Assembly (NCBI GenBank): GCA_013350335.1
Contig: CM023540.1
Location: 15,629,828 to 15,693,827, forward strand
From: Chimonanthus salicifolius
Lineage: Eukaryota; Streptophyta; Magnoliopsida; Laurales; Calycanthaceae
DNA length: 64,000 bases
Direction of reading: 5' to 3'
Both the position numbers and the translations under genes were made by a program. This document shows, in pieces, positions 1 to 11,236 of the stretch. The notes under the pieces were generated by a model. It was given only the letters and a program-made list of their open reading frames with translations. It ran no database searches and was not told where the DNA came from. The stretch's first letter is position 1. Every line of letters begins with the position of its first letter.

Positions 1-229
1 CAGAGCCCAGTATATGGAGAGAGAGTTTGGAGAGACTTGAAATCCATGTCTTGATGAAGAAACTTTTTGGGTCTTTTTTTGCAAGGCTGAGAGAAACAAG
101 CACGATTGAGAGTGTAAGAAGCCCTTCAGTCAGTGCTCCTCGATGAATGTCAACATTCAAACGAGGACCGCGACCTACTTCAGGAAAGGTTTCAGTGATC
201 AGTTTTACACCAATTATTGATCCGATCAC
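1..229 (-). CDS. SIP2-1: SIP2-1 exon 2 (truncated by window edge)
   Basis: The acceptor TTTTCAG precedes GTGATCGG at 229. The exon reads open for 76 codons to the window edge and matches the SIP2 region between the first and second pore motifs. Confidence 0.88.
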   Translation of the reverse strand, partial: MIGSIIGVKLITETFPEVGRGPRLNVDIHRGALTEGLLTLSIVLVSLSLAKKDPKSFFIKTWISSLSKLSLHILGS

Positions 230-2799
230 CTGAAAACAGACCAAATTCCAATAGATTTTAACAGTAGGAACTCTAAAAGCATCATACTAAATATCAACTT
301 GCAATACGATTTTGATTTTCAGAACATTGTGCATGAATACCTCTGAAATGAGTGCCAGCCTGAGCCAGATGTATATTCATGGCGGAGAAAGTGCAGGCTT
401 AGTAGTTTGAGTTGATTAAAACTGGTCTATATACTTATGAGAAATGCCCGAGCATTTTCTAGTTTTGCCCCACGAAGAATTATGAAAACATAATTGGAAG
501 GAAAGTCATTTTAGTTTGTAGAACAGAAACCAATTTAACAAAGTCAGATACAATTTTAATTTTCTTTGAGTAAAAGGACTGATGTTATTCTGGAAAACCA
601 TTTTTGTTTCACAAACAATACAGAGATTAGACAAAGGAAAGCAAGGAAGCACTGATATAAATGTCAGGGAACAAAAGAAGCCAATGCTGAAAGAAGAACA
701 ATGAGAAAGATTACAAATTAACTGTCCTACCTAGAAGATACATTCTTATGAAAAATAAAGATTATGCACAGAAAGCAAATACAACAAAGTCAAGTCCAAA
801 CATGAACAAACCAGGGGTACAAATATCGGCCGATATATATCGTATCGGCCGATATGTATCGGTTTGGAGGTTGTAAATATCGGCCGATATATATCATTAT
901 CAGCCGATATTCACAATATCGGCTGAAATATCGGCCGTATCATATCGGCCGATATCAAAATATCGGCCGATATCGGCTGGAGAGAGAAAAATATTGGCCG
1001 ATATATCGGCCGAAAACGATTTTTAAACCCCTGGAACAAACCAAACTCCTCTTTGAGATCAGTATACAAAACCCAACTCAAAAAGGATAACATGAGCTAA
1101 GTAAACCTGATTGAAAGTCAATTATCCAAACAAAACACAAACTCAAGTATTTATAAATAAAAATTAACCAATTCAAACAGGGACAGAAGATCCCAAACTC
1201 AAAAGTCAAAATCACAGAGAAAAAAATAGTAAATAAAAGATCTTCTGTATATGAACAAACCAACCGAATACAAGTCTCAATCATAGCATAGTGGAGCCTG
1301 AGTCAGCCACCCCAGAATAAGTGAAACAAGCAAACCCAAACAAAAGCCAATATCAAAATTTTAATTTCTATATGAGACATGCAAACGCAAACACGATTAA
1401 ATTCATTTTCTTGATGTAATGGACAATTCTTTATCAGTGTATTAAAAAAGAACAATCAGAATTTCAATAAACAAGTACTTGCCATGTTGGGATGTCAATT
1501 AACAAATCAAATCCAAGTCAATCGTATGATCAACAAACCAAAAGCAAATGTATGGAGAAGAAAAAACCCAACAAATGGTATCCAATTAAATTTCATTACA
1601 TAGAACCAATTCATTTATTATCAAATAAAACAGACACAATTCGACTCTCATTAAACAAACACAGACAGGGTTCATATTCCAACCAACAAAGAGACCCAGT
1701 TCAATTATGTGAACAAAAATCCAAATCTAAATATCAACGAACCAAATGAACCTGGTCAACATATCAAATCAACAAAGTCGAATCCAAAATAGGAGTGCAG
1801 TAGATGTGAATGTTGCAATGAAAACAAAAATCAGCAGTCTGAATTCTGAGCTCTTCAAGTACCTTACATCTCCAACTGCTAGCCCTTGGGCCATACTTAC
1901 CCATGTCAAAGCAATTTTGCTTTGCCTTCTGAGCGGAAACACTTCTTTCTAGGAAGCCAATGGGCTATTGCAAAGATCTGCCCACCAATGTCTTTAGCAA
2001 ATATGGCCTTTTTTACAGTTACTTTGGGCATTGCCAAACCCATGTTGTAGGTGTTTCTCCTATATCTGATTGCTAACTGGTTATAATCTTTGCTTGGCCA
2101 GGGCTATGGGTTTCTTGTTTTGTTCTTTGATGCCTCTATCTGCCTCTCGCATTTTATAATTTTTTTGGGAGTTTCTCCCTCCTTTGAATGAACACTTACC
2201 CAACATTCAAAAAAAAAAGTACTATTCTCAATTCGATACAGGGTGATGAATCTTATATCGTCAATCTAAACAGTCCCACTATTCATAATCAATCATTTAT
2301 ATGAAATTACTAAAAAATTCTTAACTTAAAGCTGATCTTTGTTCCCTTGGAGAGTAGAACCCATCCCTTATATTCTTACCCAGGTGCTCCTTAAGAGAAC
2401 GTTTCTATTATGAATTCTCTCTAAAGAAATTCCCTAACGAATCCTGAATCCAATCCAAATCTCAATTAAAAAGAAAAAAAAATGGGGGGAGTTTGACTCG
2501 CGTGAAGCCCTTACCTGGGCAGGAATCCTTCCACCCAAAGTAGAGACAAGGCCACTGAACTTGCCAGAGAAAGCGCCGGACAAAACAGTGAGAGGATTGT
2601 AAGCTCCACCTCTGCTTATCTTTCCCAACCAAGCAAAGAAGAACATATTCAAAATAGAGAGAGCAGCTTTGATGAATTCTCCTTTGGGCTGAGATCCAAA
2701 CCCAAGAATCTTAAAGACAAAAATCTTGACGAGGGCTCCAGAACATACCCACATGAAAGAAATTATAAAATCTGAAAGTATCAGCAGAGTTCCCGCCAT
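1..2799 (-). CDS. SIP2-1: SIP2-type aquaporin, 5' part (two exons, continues beyond left edge)
   Basis: This is the 5' part of a small basic intrinsic protein, a plant ER aquaporin. The CDS joins 2799..2515 to 229..1, and 171 residues are visible. Seen: the start MAGTLLILSDFIISFMW opens a first membrane helix; GGAYNPLTVLSG holds the first pore motif as NPL instead of NPA, which is the known signature of SIP2;1; then come RIPAQ, VIGSIIGVKLITETFP, GPRLNVDIH, a further helix, and FFIKTWISSLSKLSLHILGS. From family knowledge the next residues would be the second NPA region, which lies outside the window. The first exon is exactly 95 codons and the join is in phase, so the copy looks intact. An upstream in-frame start at 2910 was rejected because homologues begin near MAG. 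A 2285-bp intron separates the exons and carries a MITE. Confidence 0.9.
230..2514 (-). other. SIP2-1 intron 1
   Basis: A 2.3-kb AT-rich intron with GT donor and AG acceptor on the minus strand. It contains the 222-bp palindrome MITE at 812..1033. Nothing else coding is recognisable; 1900..2215 is somewhat less AT-rich but shows no identifiable domain. Confidence 0.8.
812..1033. mobile_element. hAT-like MITE, ATCGGCCGAT palindrome family, copy A
   Basis: Ends are CAGGGGTACAAATATC and TTTTTAAACCCCTG. A perfect 8-bp TSD, GAACAAAC, lies at 804..811 and 1034..1041. The 222-bp body has no ORF and is packed with the palindrome ATCGGCCGAT (five exact copies plus variants). TSD length and CAGGG-type ends indicate a non-autonomous hAT element. 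It sits inside the SIP2-1 intron. Confidence 0.88.
2515..2799 (-). CDS. SIP2-1: SIP2-1 exon 1
   Basis: The ATG is at 2799 (minus strand). The exon is 285 bp, 95 codons, and ends RIPAQ with donor CAG|GTAAGG. It holds two predicted membrane segments and the NPL half-pore motif at residues 68-70. Confidence 0.9.
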
Positions 2800-2845
2800 T
2801 ATTGGAATCTCTGCAACTCTGTGCTGCTCCAGTAGTTCCTTTCCC

Positions 2846-2947
2846 TTCTCCGAACTCCAAACTCCAAAAGTTAAAGTACGTCGCCGGAGCACGAGTTCTC
2901 CGAATTCCAAACTCCAAAAGTTAAAGTACGTCGCCGGAGCACGAGTT
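2846..2947. repeat. 50-bp tandem duplication upstream of SIP2-1
   Basis: Two 50-bp units (2846..2895 and 2896..2945) differ by one base. They start 47 bp upstream of the SIP2-1 ATG, so they lie in its 5' UTR or core promoter. Confidence 0.9.
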
Positions 2948-3088
2948 CACGTGTGCTCCTCTAGCGTTGAAAGTTGAAATTAGAAGGTTGAAACTGACAA
3001 AAAGATAGGCGCTGGTACTATAATATTAATATGCTTTAAGGAACAATGGGCCAAGGGCACTATATATTACAGACAGGTATCCTCTAGT

Positions 3089-3404
3089 GGGTATTTGTGT
3101 ATACATATACGGGTTTTACCATGATGCTCATTTTGTCCTTCACCTATCATACTGAAAAAGTTTAGAATGTTAGAAATCGGCTCACCAATTAAATCCCTTA
3201 TTAGTTTTTTACTAGCCGATTTACTGTTCATGGGTGATTTAGAGAGCCGATTTTACTGATAACAGGTGATTCGGAGAGCTAATTTTACTGTTCACGGGTG
3301 ATCCGATGAGCCGATTTTTGACATTATAATTATTTTACATTTTCGGTACAGCATGTGATGGGCAAAATGGACATCACGGTAAAACCCGTGTCTGTATACA
3401 CAAA
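3089..3404. mobile_element. Small inverted-repeat element (MITE-like), boundaries approximate
   Basis: Arms near 3095..3145 and 3350..3405 are inverted copies of each other, sharing TTGTGTATAC, CGGGTTTTACC and CATTTTG blocks. No convincing TSD was found, so the ends are approximate. The interior holds a short tandem repeat. Confidence 0.6.
3214..3318. repeat. ~32-bp tandem repeat, 3+ copies
   Basis: Units starting near 3214, 3246, 3279 and 3311 share GCCGATTTTACTG...GGTGAT. They lie inside the inverted-repeat element at 3089..3404. Confidence 0.75.
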
Positions 3405-5264
3405 GTGTCTGTGGAATAATCACTAGCCATGTATTAACATGTATTATTCTCTCAAGTTTTGCTTGATACCTTTCAGATTTACTTGATACATAAAGTTTGC
3501 AAATGATTCTATATATTTGTGAGATTAATCTCATCTCTAATATAGAATAAAAATATCTATATTATAAAAGATTAAAGAAATAAAGTCCACAGCCGAAATA
3601 TCTCTCAACATCCCCATAACCAATCATCAAACAACCAACCTTTTGAAATTAATTCTATACATTAGTTTTTTAAGAAACAATAGGCCTTGGTAGAAATCAT
3701 TTATTTTGACTGAATCTTGGTTTCTGGTTAAGTTGAATTGGATTAAGTTTAAATTTAGTTTAACTTAATTTTATAGATTTTTTATATGAACCATGGCAGG
3801 AGTTTCAATGATAAGCAACACTAAGTTGCTTTTATCTTAATATGTACGAAAGAACACATTTGTTGCTTCTTATGTTTAATATTACTGGTACCCACATTAG
3901 CCTGTTAAATGTAGTCAAATGTCAACTTTAATTCAAGAAAATCTATTTTTTTAACATGAGCTACTCATCTTAGTTACTTTGATTTGATTTTGAATTGAAT
4001 CGGATTGAGTTGGATTGAATTTTAAAAATTAAAGACTTTAATTAATATTACTAGAGCAGGTGTGCTTCCTTGGTAATCTCCTACTCACTCAATTGTCTTC
4101 CTTAGTAATCTGTGGCTTGAATTGGAAGTTAATGTATTTTCTTTAACAACATTCAAGTGCGTTGTTTATATGCTACAACTCAAGGACCTCTAAAAGCATG
4201 CAAGTGTCTACTGAATTGAAAGTTTTATCAAGTAAATAAGGGAGAATAAATGTTTTATTCTCACAAGCTAAAAATATTGACGGGGATTCATAATCAATAA
4301 TAAGATGTTCTTAATCATATGGTAACTACATTATAATTAATTTTTGAAAACACACTATGAAGGCTGCCAATTAGAAAAAAAATGAAGTGGAAGTATGGAT
4401 ACGTAAAATTTCACCTCCGCCTATATTTTCTAATTGTTTCCCTTAAAATTTTGAATATCATTAAGTATTAAGTTTTTGTAGCTCATCTAACAAAGTTATA
4501 ATGATTGAACGAGGAGTTTCTTTAACATCGTATTATTTATTTAGTCTTTCAAACATTACGCTCAATTACGAGGGAGCTTGCTGATGATAGATAGCTAATC
4601 GACGTAAAAAAAATGACTATTTCAACTTTTCTAAAGTTGATTTTATGAGGTCGTTTATATTTTTAAGAGTAATTATATTCTAACTTTCCTATAGTTCATA
4701 TGGGAGGTGGAGCTACAGTTTGATATATAAAAAAAGATGGAAATTTAGAATTTTAAGCAAGTTTGGGGTAATTAGGAGGATTCACATTATTGAAATTAAA
4801 ACATTTGTTATATGCCATTGGAATCATGGGAACCTAAGATCAGGGGTTCGGGTGATTAGATGAGACTTAGCTATAAGTAGATCTCTCAAGATAATAGATA
4901 CATCCATCTAATTCAAATATCAAATTGTGGGCCTTACTTTTTGACATGAGCCATCAATTTTTTTTTACAAAGCTATACAAAAATACGAACGGTTTTAAGG
5001 AAAATCACCATTCCACACTCAAGCCTCCAGTTTTGGACTAGGCCAACAGAGGAGAAAGATACAATTCATTGTTTGACCGTCAACCCCTAAATAAGGGTGC
5101 ATAGAGTCAATTCTTGATGAACTACACGTTGGCTCAAATTTTGAAGATAGTTTACTCTTTTCCCTAACTTTGTTCTTCGTTTATTGGGACGTAGCTAATG
5201 ATGCACCCACTTTTGTTGCTTATCCTGCACCCCTTACATTGAAGAAGACATAGAGCACATCGTC
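3405..5264. other. AT-rich intergenic stretch, nothing identified
   Basis: No coding exon, RNA gene or delimited element could be supported here. Composition is strongly AT-rich. Confidence 0.6.
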
Positions 5265-5310
5265 GACCCACTGATCCAGGCTAATTTGGGGACACTGGAC
5301 AAAGTGTGAC

Positions 5311-5431
5311 CGTTAGGAATGGGTATCCAACCCAAAAGAATAGTGTTTTTCGGTGGAGTGATCTAAGTCATTTATGAATCTCTAGATCTTTCTCTACACT
5401 TTCAATGTGGGTTTTGCTCGCAACCCCAACA
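5311..5431 (-). repeat. 3' LTR of the TRIM-like element
   Basis: A 121-bp LTR, minus orientation, starting TGTTGGGGTTGCGAG and ending near CTAACG. It is the diverged partner of 10956..11074. Confidence 0.72.
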
Positions 5432-7114
5432 ATCCCCTCTTGAATGAGGTAGACATCCCATCCTCATGGGGGATCTTGATGTAGGCTTATATACAATAAG
5501 CAATTTCTGACTCAAAATATAGCAGAAGCTTGAATACTTGATTGGGACTCTGAACGAGGACCCAACCTATATTGGTCTTGAATCTAAATAGAGTCGGGTC
5601 AAGTTTGAAATAGCCAAATATGCACGGTAGACAGTCGGGCCTGTAATAGCCGATTAGACCTGTCCATCGCACAATCCAATTGTAGCAACGTTGCTGATAT
5701 GGTACTCTACGCTGCAGAGTTCTCACACAAACACAGTTGTAGTCTGGCGAGTCTTGCCTTCAACCAAAACTGGTTGGAAAAATCAATAAATTTTATTGAT
5801 CTGGTGCTCCTTGTTGTCTTGCGACCAACACTGTAGTCTGCAAATTGTTGCAGCACTCAAATCTTCACAACGTTTTGCAGAACACGATCTTAAACAACAA
5901 CCATAGTTGCTAAACGAATTAATTCAAATTTTATTAATCCATCATCTCCCCTGATTCTTTCGATTATAAGGACTTATATAAGAAAATAAAACATAAAAAC
6001 TCTAAGTTGGAGCCGACCCTCCATATTTCCAATCCTACTAAAAGTAAAATTCCAATAATAGCAAATCCTAATCTAGAACATACTAAACTTGAAATAATCC
6101 TATTAAAACTAAGTTTCCAACGTGATGTCGTCTTTGGATAAGACCACTACACGTTGCTACATGTGAAGACTCTTAATACATTTGGAATGTAATGACCCTA
6201 CCCGTTTGTGGCACATAACGCTACTATTTTTTTTTTTATAATCTCCAATCAACTAAACTCCTAGCTAGGCTAGATCATCAGAGTAACAGTTAAGCCCAGT
6301 AAATAAAATATCATACATGCTCTTTACACGTGAACTCAAACATGTACCATATATCTACCCATATACAACACATATCATACAAACAAATCTTTTCATAGTA
6401 TGATCAAAACATTAATATTCATATCAAAATTGATAACGGTAGCACAATAGTCTAATACATGCTTAAAAAGGCAACAAGTACCACATGCGGTACTTATACA
6501 AAATATGGTTTAACAACCAAAAGAACAAAATGAATGTATCTCCAAGCCGTGGAAGATACAAACAACAACACCGGCTTTCTCATCCTAAGCCTGCAATGGA
6601 GGTTCCTTTTCCTCGGGTACAACTCCTGAAATGTGAGGGGTGTGAGATGCAAGCCCAGTGAAGAGTATTTAACATAATACAATAATCAACATCATGTTAG
6701 AGCATGCAGATTAATCAATAACATCATAATGCTCTACTTATACCATATATCATACTTGAATTCAAAATGTAGCATCTTGCAAGAGCATAATGACCCCAAT
6801 GGTCCTTCCTATTGCCCGACCTACTACCAATAATTGTGATACCCCGCCCTGTTGAGGAGGTGTGGACCTAGTTGAGGGCCCAGCCTTGGACTAGAGGGGT
6901 GCCAGGTGGAGAAAAAATAGCTAGGTAGAGACGTTGGGCGTGTGGGAAGTCTGACATTGCCTAGTGAGTACGCCTGACACTCGTATATAAGCTTGGATGC
7001 TCCTCCCATAAAGCACAAGGCCTTTTGGGGCTCCTATTCGGTGGGGTCCTCAGAGCAAAGTCGTGTAGGCCCAAAGCGGACAATATTGTGCTGGCGGGAG
7101 CATGTTGTTATAAT

Positions 7115-7126
7115 TGGTATCAAGGC
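7115..7126 (+). other. Primer binding site (tRNA-iMet), first TRIM unit
   Basis: TGGTATCAAGGC lies two bases after the LTR end. It differs by one base from the usual plant initiator-Met PBS. Confidence 0.8.
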
Positions 7127-7501
7127 ACGGTTCAACTCTCGGACTGAGGGTGTAGACTGGTGCGAGTCTCAACCGGCTATCGAGAGTCAGGGACAGCTCT
7201 GGTCTTAAGGGGGGTAGAATGTGATACCCCGCCTTGTTGAGGAAGCGTGGACCCAGTTGAGGGGCTCAGCCTTGGATCAGAGGGGCACCAGGTGGAGAAA
7301 AAATAGCCAGATAGAGGAGCTGGGCGTGTGGGAAGTCCCACATTGCCTATTGATGATGCCTGGCACTAGTATATAAGCTTGGATGCTCCTCCCATATAGC
7401 ACAAGGCCTTTTGGGGCCTCCTCTTCGGTGGGGTCCTCAGAGCAAAGCCGTGCGGGCCCAAAGAGAACAAGATTGTGCTGGAGAGAGCGGGTTGTTACAA
7501 T

Positions 7502-7513
7502 TGATATCAGAGC
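7502..7513 (+). other. Primer binding site (tRNA-iMet), second TRIM unit
   Basis: TGATATCAGAGC follows LTR2 by two bases and carries one substitution. Confidence 0.78.
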
Positions 7514-9084
7514 ACGGTTCAACTCTCGGACTGAGGGTGTGGGCTAGTGTGAGTCTCAACCGGCTATCGAGAATCGGGGCTGCTCTGGTCTTAAGGGGGT
7601 AGGATGTGATACCCCACCCTGTTGAGGAGGCGTGGACCCAGTTGAGGGGCTCAGCCTCAGACCAGATGGGCTACAGGTGGAGAGAAAATAGCTAGGTAGA
7701 GGAATTGGGCATGTGGGAAGTCCCACATTGCCTAGTGAGGATGCCTGATACTGGTATATCAGCTTGGACGCTCCTCCCATAAAGCACAAGGCCTTTTGGA
7801 GCGCCTCTTTGGTGGGGTCCTCAAAGCAAAGTCGTACGGGGCCGGGTGCGGGCCCAAAGCGGATAATATTGTACTGGCGGTCGTTAAAATAATATATGAC
7901 CTATATGGTCCGGCCTATTGCCAATAATATATGACCTCACTGGTCTATCATAGCCCAACAAGTAAGTGTATGTGGAAGCAGTATCAACTTTATAGATTCA
8001 TCTTTCACCAAAATATGATGTCCAAGTTCTCACATCAGAGCATTTCATCATCAATATTACAATACTATACATGATAAACATCACTAGTATTAATATGAAC
8101 ATCTCATAGCAATATATCTAGTCTAGGCATATAAGTGAGTTTATTATTCGTTTATAGACTAATAGACATCGACTCCCTGACATCGTATCACGCTTCCGTT
8201 CTAATAGTTAAAACTTATTTTCATCCCTCACATGGAAGTAGTGTCAAGTCTCGCATTTTGGCCTATTGAGTCTTTTCCATATCATGTAAATCTGTGAAGC
8301 CACTCATTGCACTAGATTTACATAACCTGATTTACCAATGTTGTATTACTAAGTCTCATCACCGAATAACGTACGGTATCGCGAGTATCTGTTACACACA
8401 AATAGGAATACCAAGAATATACATTTATAATCAAACATAATACACATTCATATATAATACAAAATACATTCATAGTATTTCTCATTTTCTAGAAAAACTT
8501 CAAGGGAAATGGTTGTGAGTCCTTATAGTAGGTTACTACTCCTTTTTAAGTTATAATAATTAATCAACCAAGACACCCAATAAAGTACTCAATGCCAATT
8601 TCATATTTCTTCCTGGCCAGGGTAGAGTATTGAGAGTTTGCCCAGAGGGTACAGATAAAAGTGCTCAGGCCACTACACATATTGTCTTCTTGATTTGACC
8701 ATTGAGACATATTGAGTTAGGCATATAGAGATATAAGATGCTCAGGCCATTACTCGTATTATCTTCTGGATGGAACCATAGAGATATATTGAGTTAGGCC
8801 TAGAGAGAGAAAATCACTCAGTGCCCGATCTCTTCTTTTCTACCGAGCGGTGAAATTAATCGCTGCGTTACAAATAGCTACCGGATGACGTTTCTGCTAC
8901 ACCATAAATAGTGGGTTTTGGCCTGGAAGTGAACACACAAGGCAATGATAAGAGATAAAATGGTTAGTATCATTTTTAACTTAGAATTCAGGCTCTTGAA
9001 ATTTAATCATCATATTTAAAACATAAATCTTATAGCATTAATCCTACATTAATTTCAAAAATCATCTATGGTTACTTCAAAACC

Positions 9085-9330
9085 TGCTTCGGTACTTGAT
9101 ACTATGGCTTCGGAACTTCCGAAGGTACAGTCTTAGAATATGCCAATTCTGCTTCGGAACATCCCCTCGGAACCTACTACAGTTATTTCGGAACTTCCAA
9201 ACTTCGGAACCTGCTACAGTGACTTTAGAACCTCCAAGTCAGGTTCCGAGAGCTCAGCACAGCTACAGTGATCTCGGAACTTGGCTTCAGTACTGCTACA
9301 GTAACCTCGAAACTTCCGAGTCAGGTTCAG
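9085..9330. repeat. Degenerate TTCGGAAC..CCGAA palindrome field in LTR copy 1
   Basis: Repeated 12-15-bp motifs such as TTCGGAACTTCCGAA and CTCGAAACTTCCGAG are interleaved with CTGCTACAGT blocks. It corresponds to the better preserved array at 62999..63342 in the third LTR. Confidence 0.75.
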
Positions 9331-9784
9331 AGACCTGTCTTCTTCAGCTAACCACTTGCAGAAAGTGTAGTGATGGGATAGGTAGGGTGGCTTATGAATA
9401 AAAAAACAGAGGTGCTTCTGGATTCGTTTTCTACATCTAACCATTCAGATGTGATCCTGTATGAGTCCTCTGAATTTTCGAAATAAATTGGACATAAAAC
9501 AAATGAGAAAAACTTCTAATTTTAAAGGTGAATTCACCAAAACACATGAAAAATCATAGTTTCCACCAAATTTCAGAGTTCATTTTGAAACAAAATTCAC
9601 TTCTGTTTAATCCTAAAGTGCATACCTTCGCTTTGCAAATTGATTGAAGTTTTAGCCTTTGAAAAGTTTGCTCAAACTTAAGAACGGTGGGAGAAAAAGC
9701 TTAATGAAAAGGAAGAAGCAGAGACATAGTAGCAGCAATGGAGATTGGGTTTCAAAGATTGATGCAAATCCAGTGCATCTGATG

Positions 9785-9799
9785 GGTTTATATAGAGAT
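9785..9799 (-). promoter_or_regulatory. LTR promoter TATA box, copy 1
   Basis: CTCTATATAAACCC on the minus strand, in the LTR position where copies 2 and 3 have TATAAATA and TATAAATG. Confidence 0.5.
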
Positions 9800-10955
9800 T
9801 GAGGGAGAGGGTGGATTGACTGATTGAAAGCCACGATAGTACAGTCATGGATAGTCTGCATGCATCGACAGTGAATCACTCCCTACGTACCTGCTTCAAT
9901 GCGTGTGATGAGAATTTATTTTAATCAATTTTTTATTACATTTTGCTTTCTTAATCTTATCTTCATTAATTTAGTATGAAATGGGTTTAATTAAATTAAT
10001 CCATGTGAACCCAAATGTTGGATTTTAAAAATCATAACTATTGTAAATTTTTTGAGACAAATACACTTTGTAAATCAATAAATTTTTATAAAAATGACAT
10101 TTTAAGCAAATTCCATAAACCAACTTGTATTTATTTAAAGGGCCTTAAATTCATATTTCTAAAATCTAAAAATAGCAAATGATGGCTTAAGACATAGATT
10201 AACACAGTATATTTTCTTAGAATTTTCTAACTTTAGAATTATTTAACAGTAATTATTTTCATAAATAGGGATCTTTTCAGGTCAAATTATAAATATTTCT
10301 GAAAATTAAAAACATGAATCAAACTATCCAATAAACTCCAAATTTAAAATAATTAAAAGTATGAGAACTTAATTACAATATTTTACAAATAAACCATAGT
10401 TAATATCACTAAAATTACAATTTTACACTTCCAATGTAAATGAGTTGGACTAGCGAGCTACCACGCTCTAATTAGACCGATCCGAGACTTTTCAGAAAAG
10501 CTCAATCCGTAATCTTCACGATTAACGGATAAAAAACATAATTAATCAACACAAATCACATATTTAAGCCTAATTTTGGATCAGGGTATTATATGGAACT
10601 CTTAAATCTCCCAATGCTACATGGACTTGGGACTCAGCCACGTGTAAACCAACTCTAGCTCTTTCATTGTTGGATCTTCATCTTAATTGGGCTTCAAGTC
10701 TTGGGTCCAATTGATCTTCATTCAGCTTTGGCCAATTCAAGAGTCCGATACATTGACTCAGAATTCAGGCTGTTAATTAGCTCATGCACCCATCGAGATC
10801 GAAGATAAAATTTTGATCTTTCAACACGGGGCCCGAAGTTGCTAATTTGATAATGAATCTACCTGGATCAAAATTATAATTTTGTTCATGTCTATGTATG
10901 TATGCATTAGATCTCTTGAGTCCATACAAGGTAGCCTTAGGGCTTTGATACCACT

Positions 10956-11074
10956 TGTTAAAATTGGATATCCATCTCAAAAGATTAACCTATTAGATGT
11001 GGTGGCACATGTCATTTATAAATTCTTAAATCTCTCTCTATAATTTCAATGTGAACTCGATCGCATCTCCCACA
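10956..11074 (-). repeat. 5' LTR of the TRIM-like element
   Basis: A 119-bp LTR, minus orientation, TGTGGGAGATGCGATCG...TTTTAACA, immediately followed by the tRNA-iMet primer site at 10953..10941. Confidence 0.75.
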
Positions 11075-11236
11075 ATGACCCATCTTCGTAAACAAGTTTC
11101 TAACTCTAAAGAAAGTATTGGCCTTCTCACGCTGCTCAAGCGATATTCTCATGTGTTCGCCTGGAGCTACGACGAACTACCTCAATTCTCCACCTACTTG
11201 ATGCTTCACAAATTGGTACTACTTTGGGTTTTCTAG

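Larger units (their letters stand above)
6835..7888 (+). mobile_element. Tandem TRIM retrotransposon: LTR-int-LTR-int-LTR
   Basis: Three LTRs of ~280 bp (6835..7112, 7220..7499, 7605..7888) begin TGTGATACCCC and end in GTTATA, GTTACA and GTTAAA. Each of the first two is followed by a tRNA-iMet primer site (TGGTATCAAGGC at 7115; TGATATCAGAGC at 7502), an internal domain of only ~106 bp, and a polypurine tract (AAGGGGGGTAGAA; AAGGGGGTAGGA) abutting the next LTR. The whole array has one 5-bp TSD, ATAAT (6830..6834 and 7889..7893). Each LTR carries TATATAAG or its remnant. There is no protein-coding capacity. Confidence 0.88.
6188..10593 (-). mobile_element. Solo LTR, long Tekay/Del-like family, copy 1 (4.4 kb)
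   Basis: On the plus strand it runs TGTAATGACCCTACCC ... GGATCAGGGTATTATA, flanked by a perfect 5-bp TSD TGGAA (6183..6187 and 10594..10598). No internal coding region adjoins it, so it is a solo LTR. TATATAAA on the minus strand near 9785..9799 places transcription on the minus strand. Two homologues lie at 38904..41822 and from 60954. Length and TGTAATACCC ends suggest a Ty3/Gypsy chromovirus of Tekay/Del type; that assignment is inference. It contains a tandem TRIM. Confidence 0.85.
5311..11074 (-). mobile_element. Short non-coding LTR retrotransposon (TRIM-like), interrupted by a solo LTR
   Basis: Two diverged LTRs of about 120 bp lie at 5311..5431 and 10956..11074; both share ATTTATAAATGAC-type and CACATTGAA blocks. 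On the minus strand the 5' LTR is followed by TGGTATCAAAGCC at 10953..10941, an initiator-tRNA-Met primer binding site. A purine-rich CAAGAGGGGATT precedes the other LTR. The TSD is GTGAC (5306..5310) against ATGAC (11075..11079). Removing the 4.4-kb insertion leaves an element of about 1.35 kb with no coding capacity. Confidence 0.75.
5265..11236 (+). pseudogene. Ty3/Gypsy pol relic, split by the nested insertion
   Basis: Two pieces of one retrotransposon polyprotein flank the insertion. Left (5265..5305) reads DPLIQANLGTLDK. Right (11075..11236) reads THLRKQVSNSKESIGLLTLL, then KRYSHVFAWSYDELPQF. The motif KEYxDVFAWSYxEMP lies between protease and reverse transcriptase in plant Ty3/Gypsy pol, usually just after an INLG segment, so order and spacing fit. 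The pieces are out of frame with each other and the rest of pol is missing, so this is a relic. Confidence 0.7.

Noticed and set aside
2434..2910. 158-residue reading of the aquaporin frame
   Set aside because: It starts in the promoter duplication and runs past the donor into the intron; the real exon is 2515..2799.
7411..7602. Small proteins in the 6800..7800 region
   Set aside because: They are frames through TRIM LTRs and internal domains, which are non-coding.
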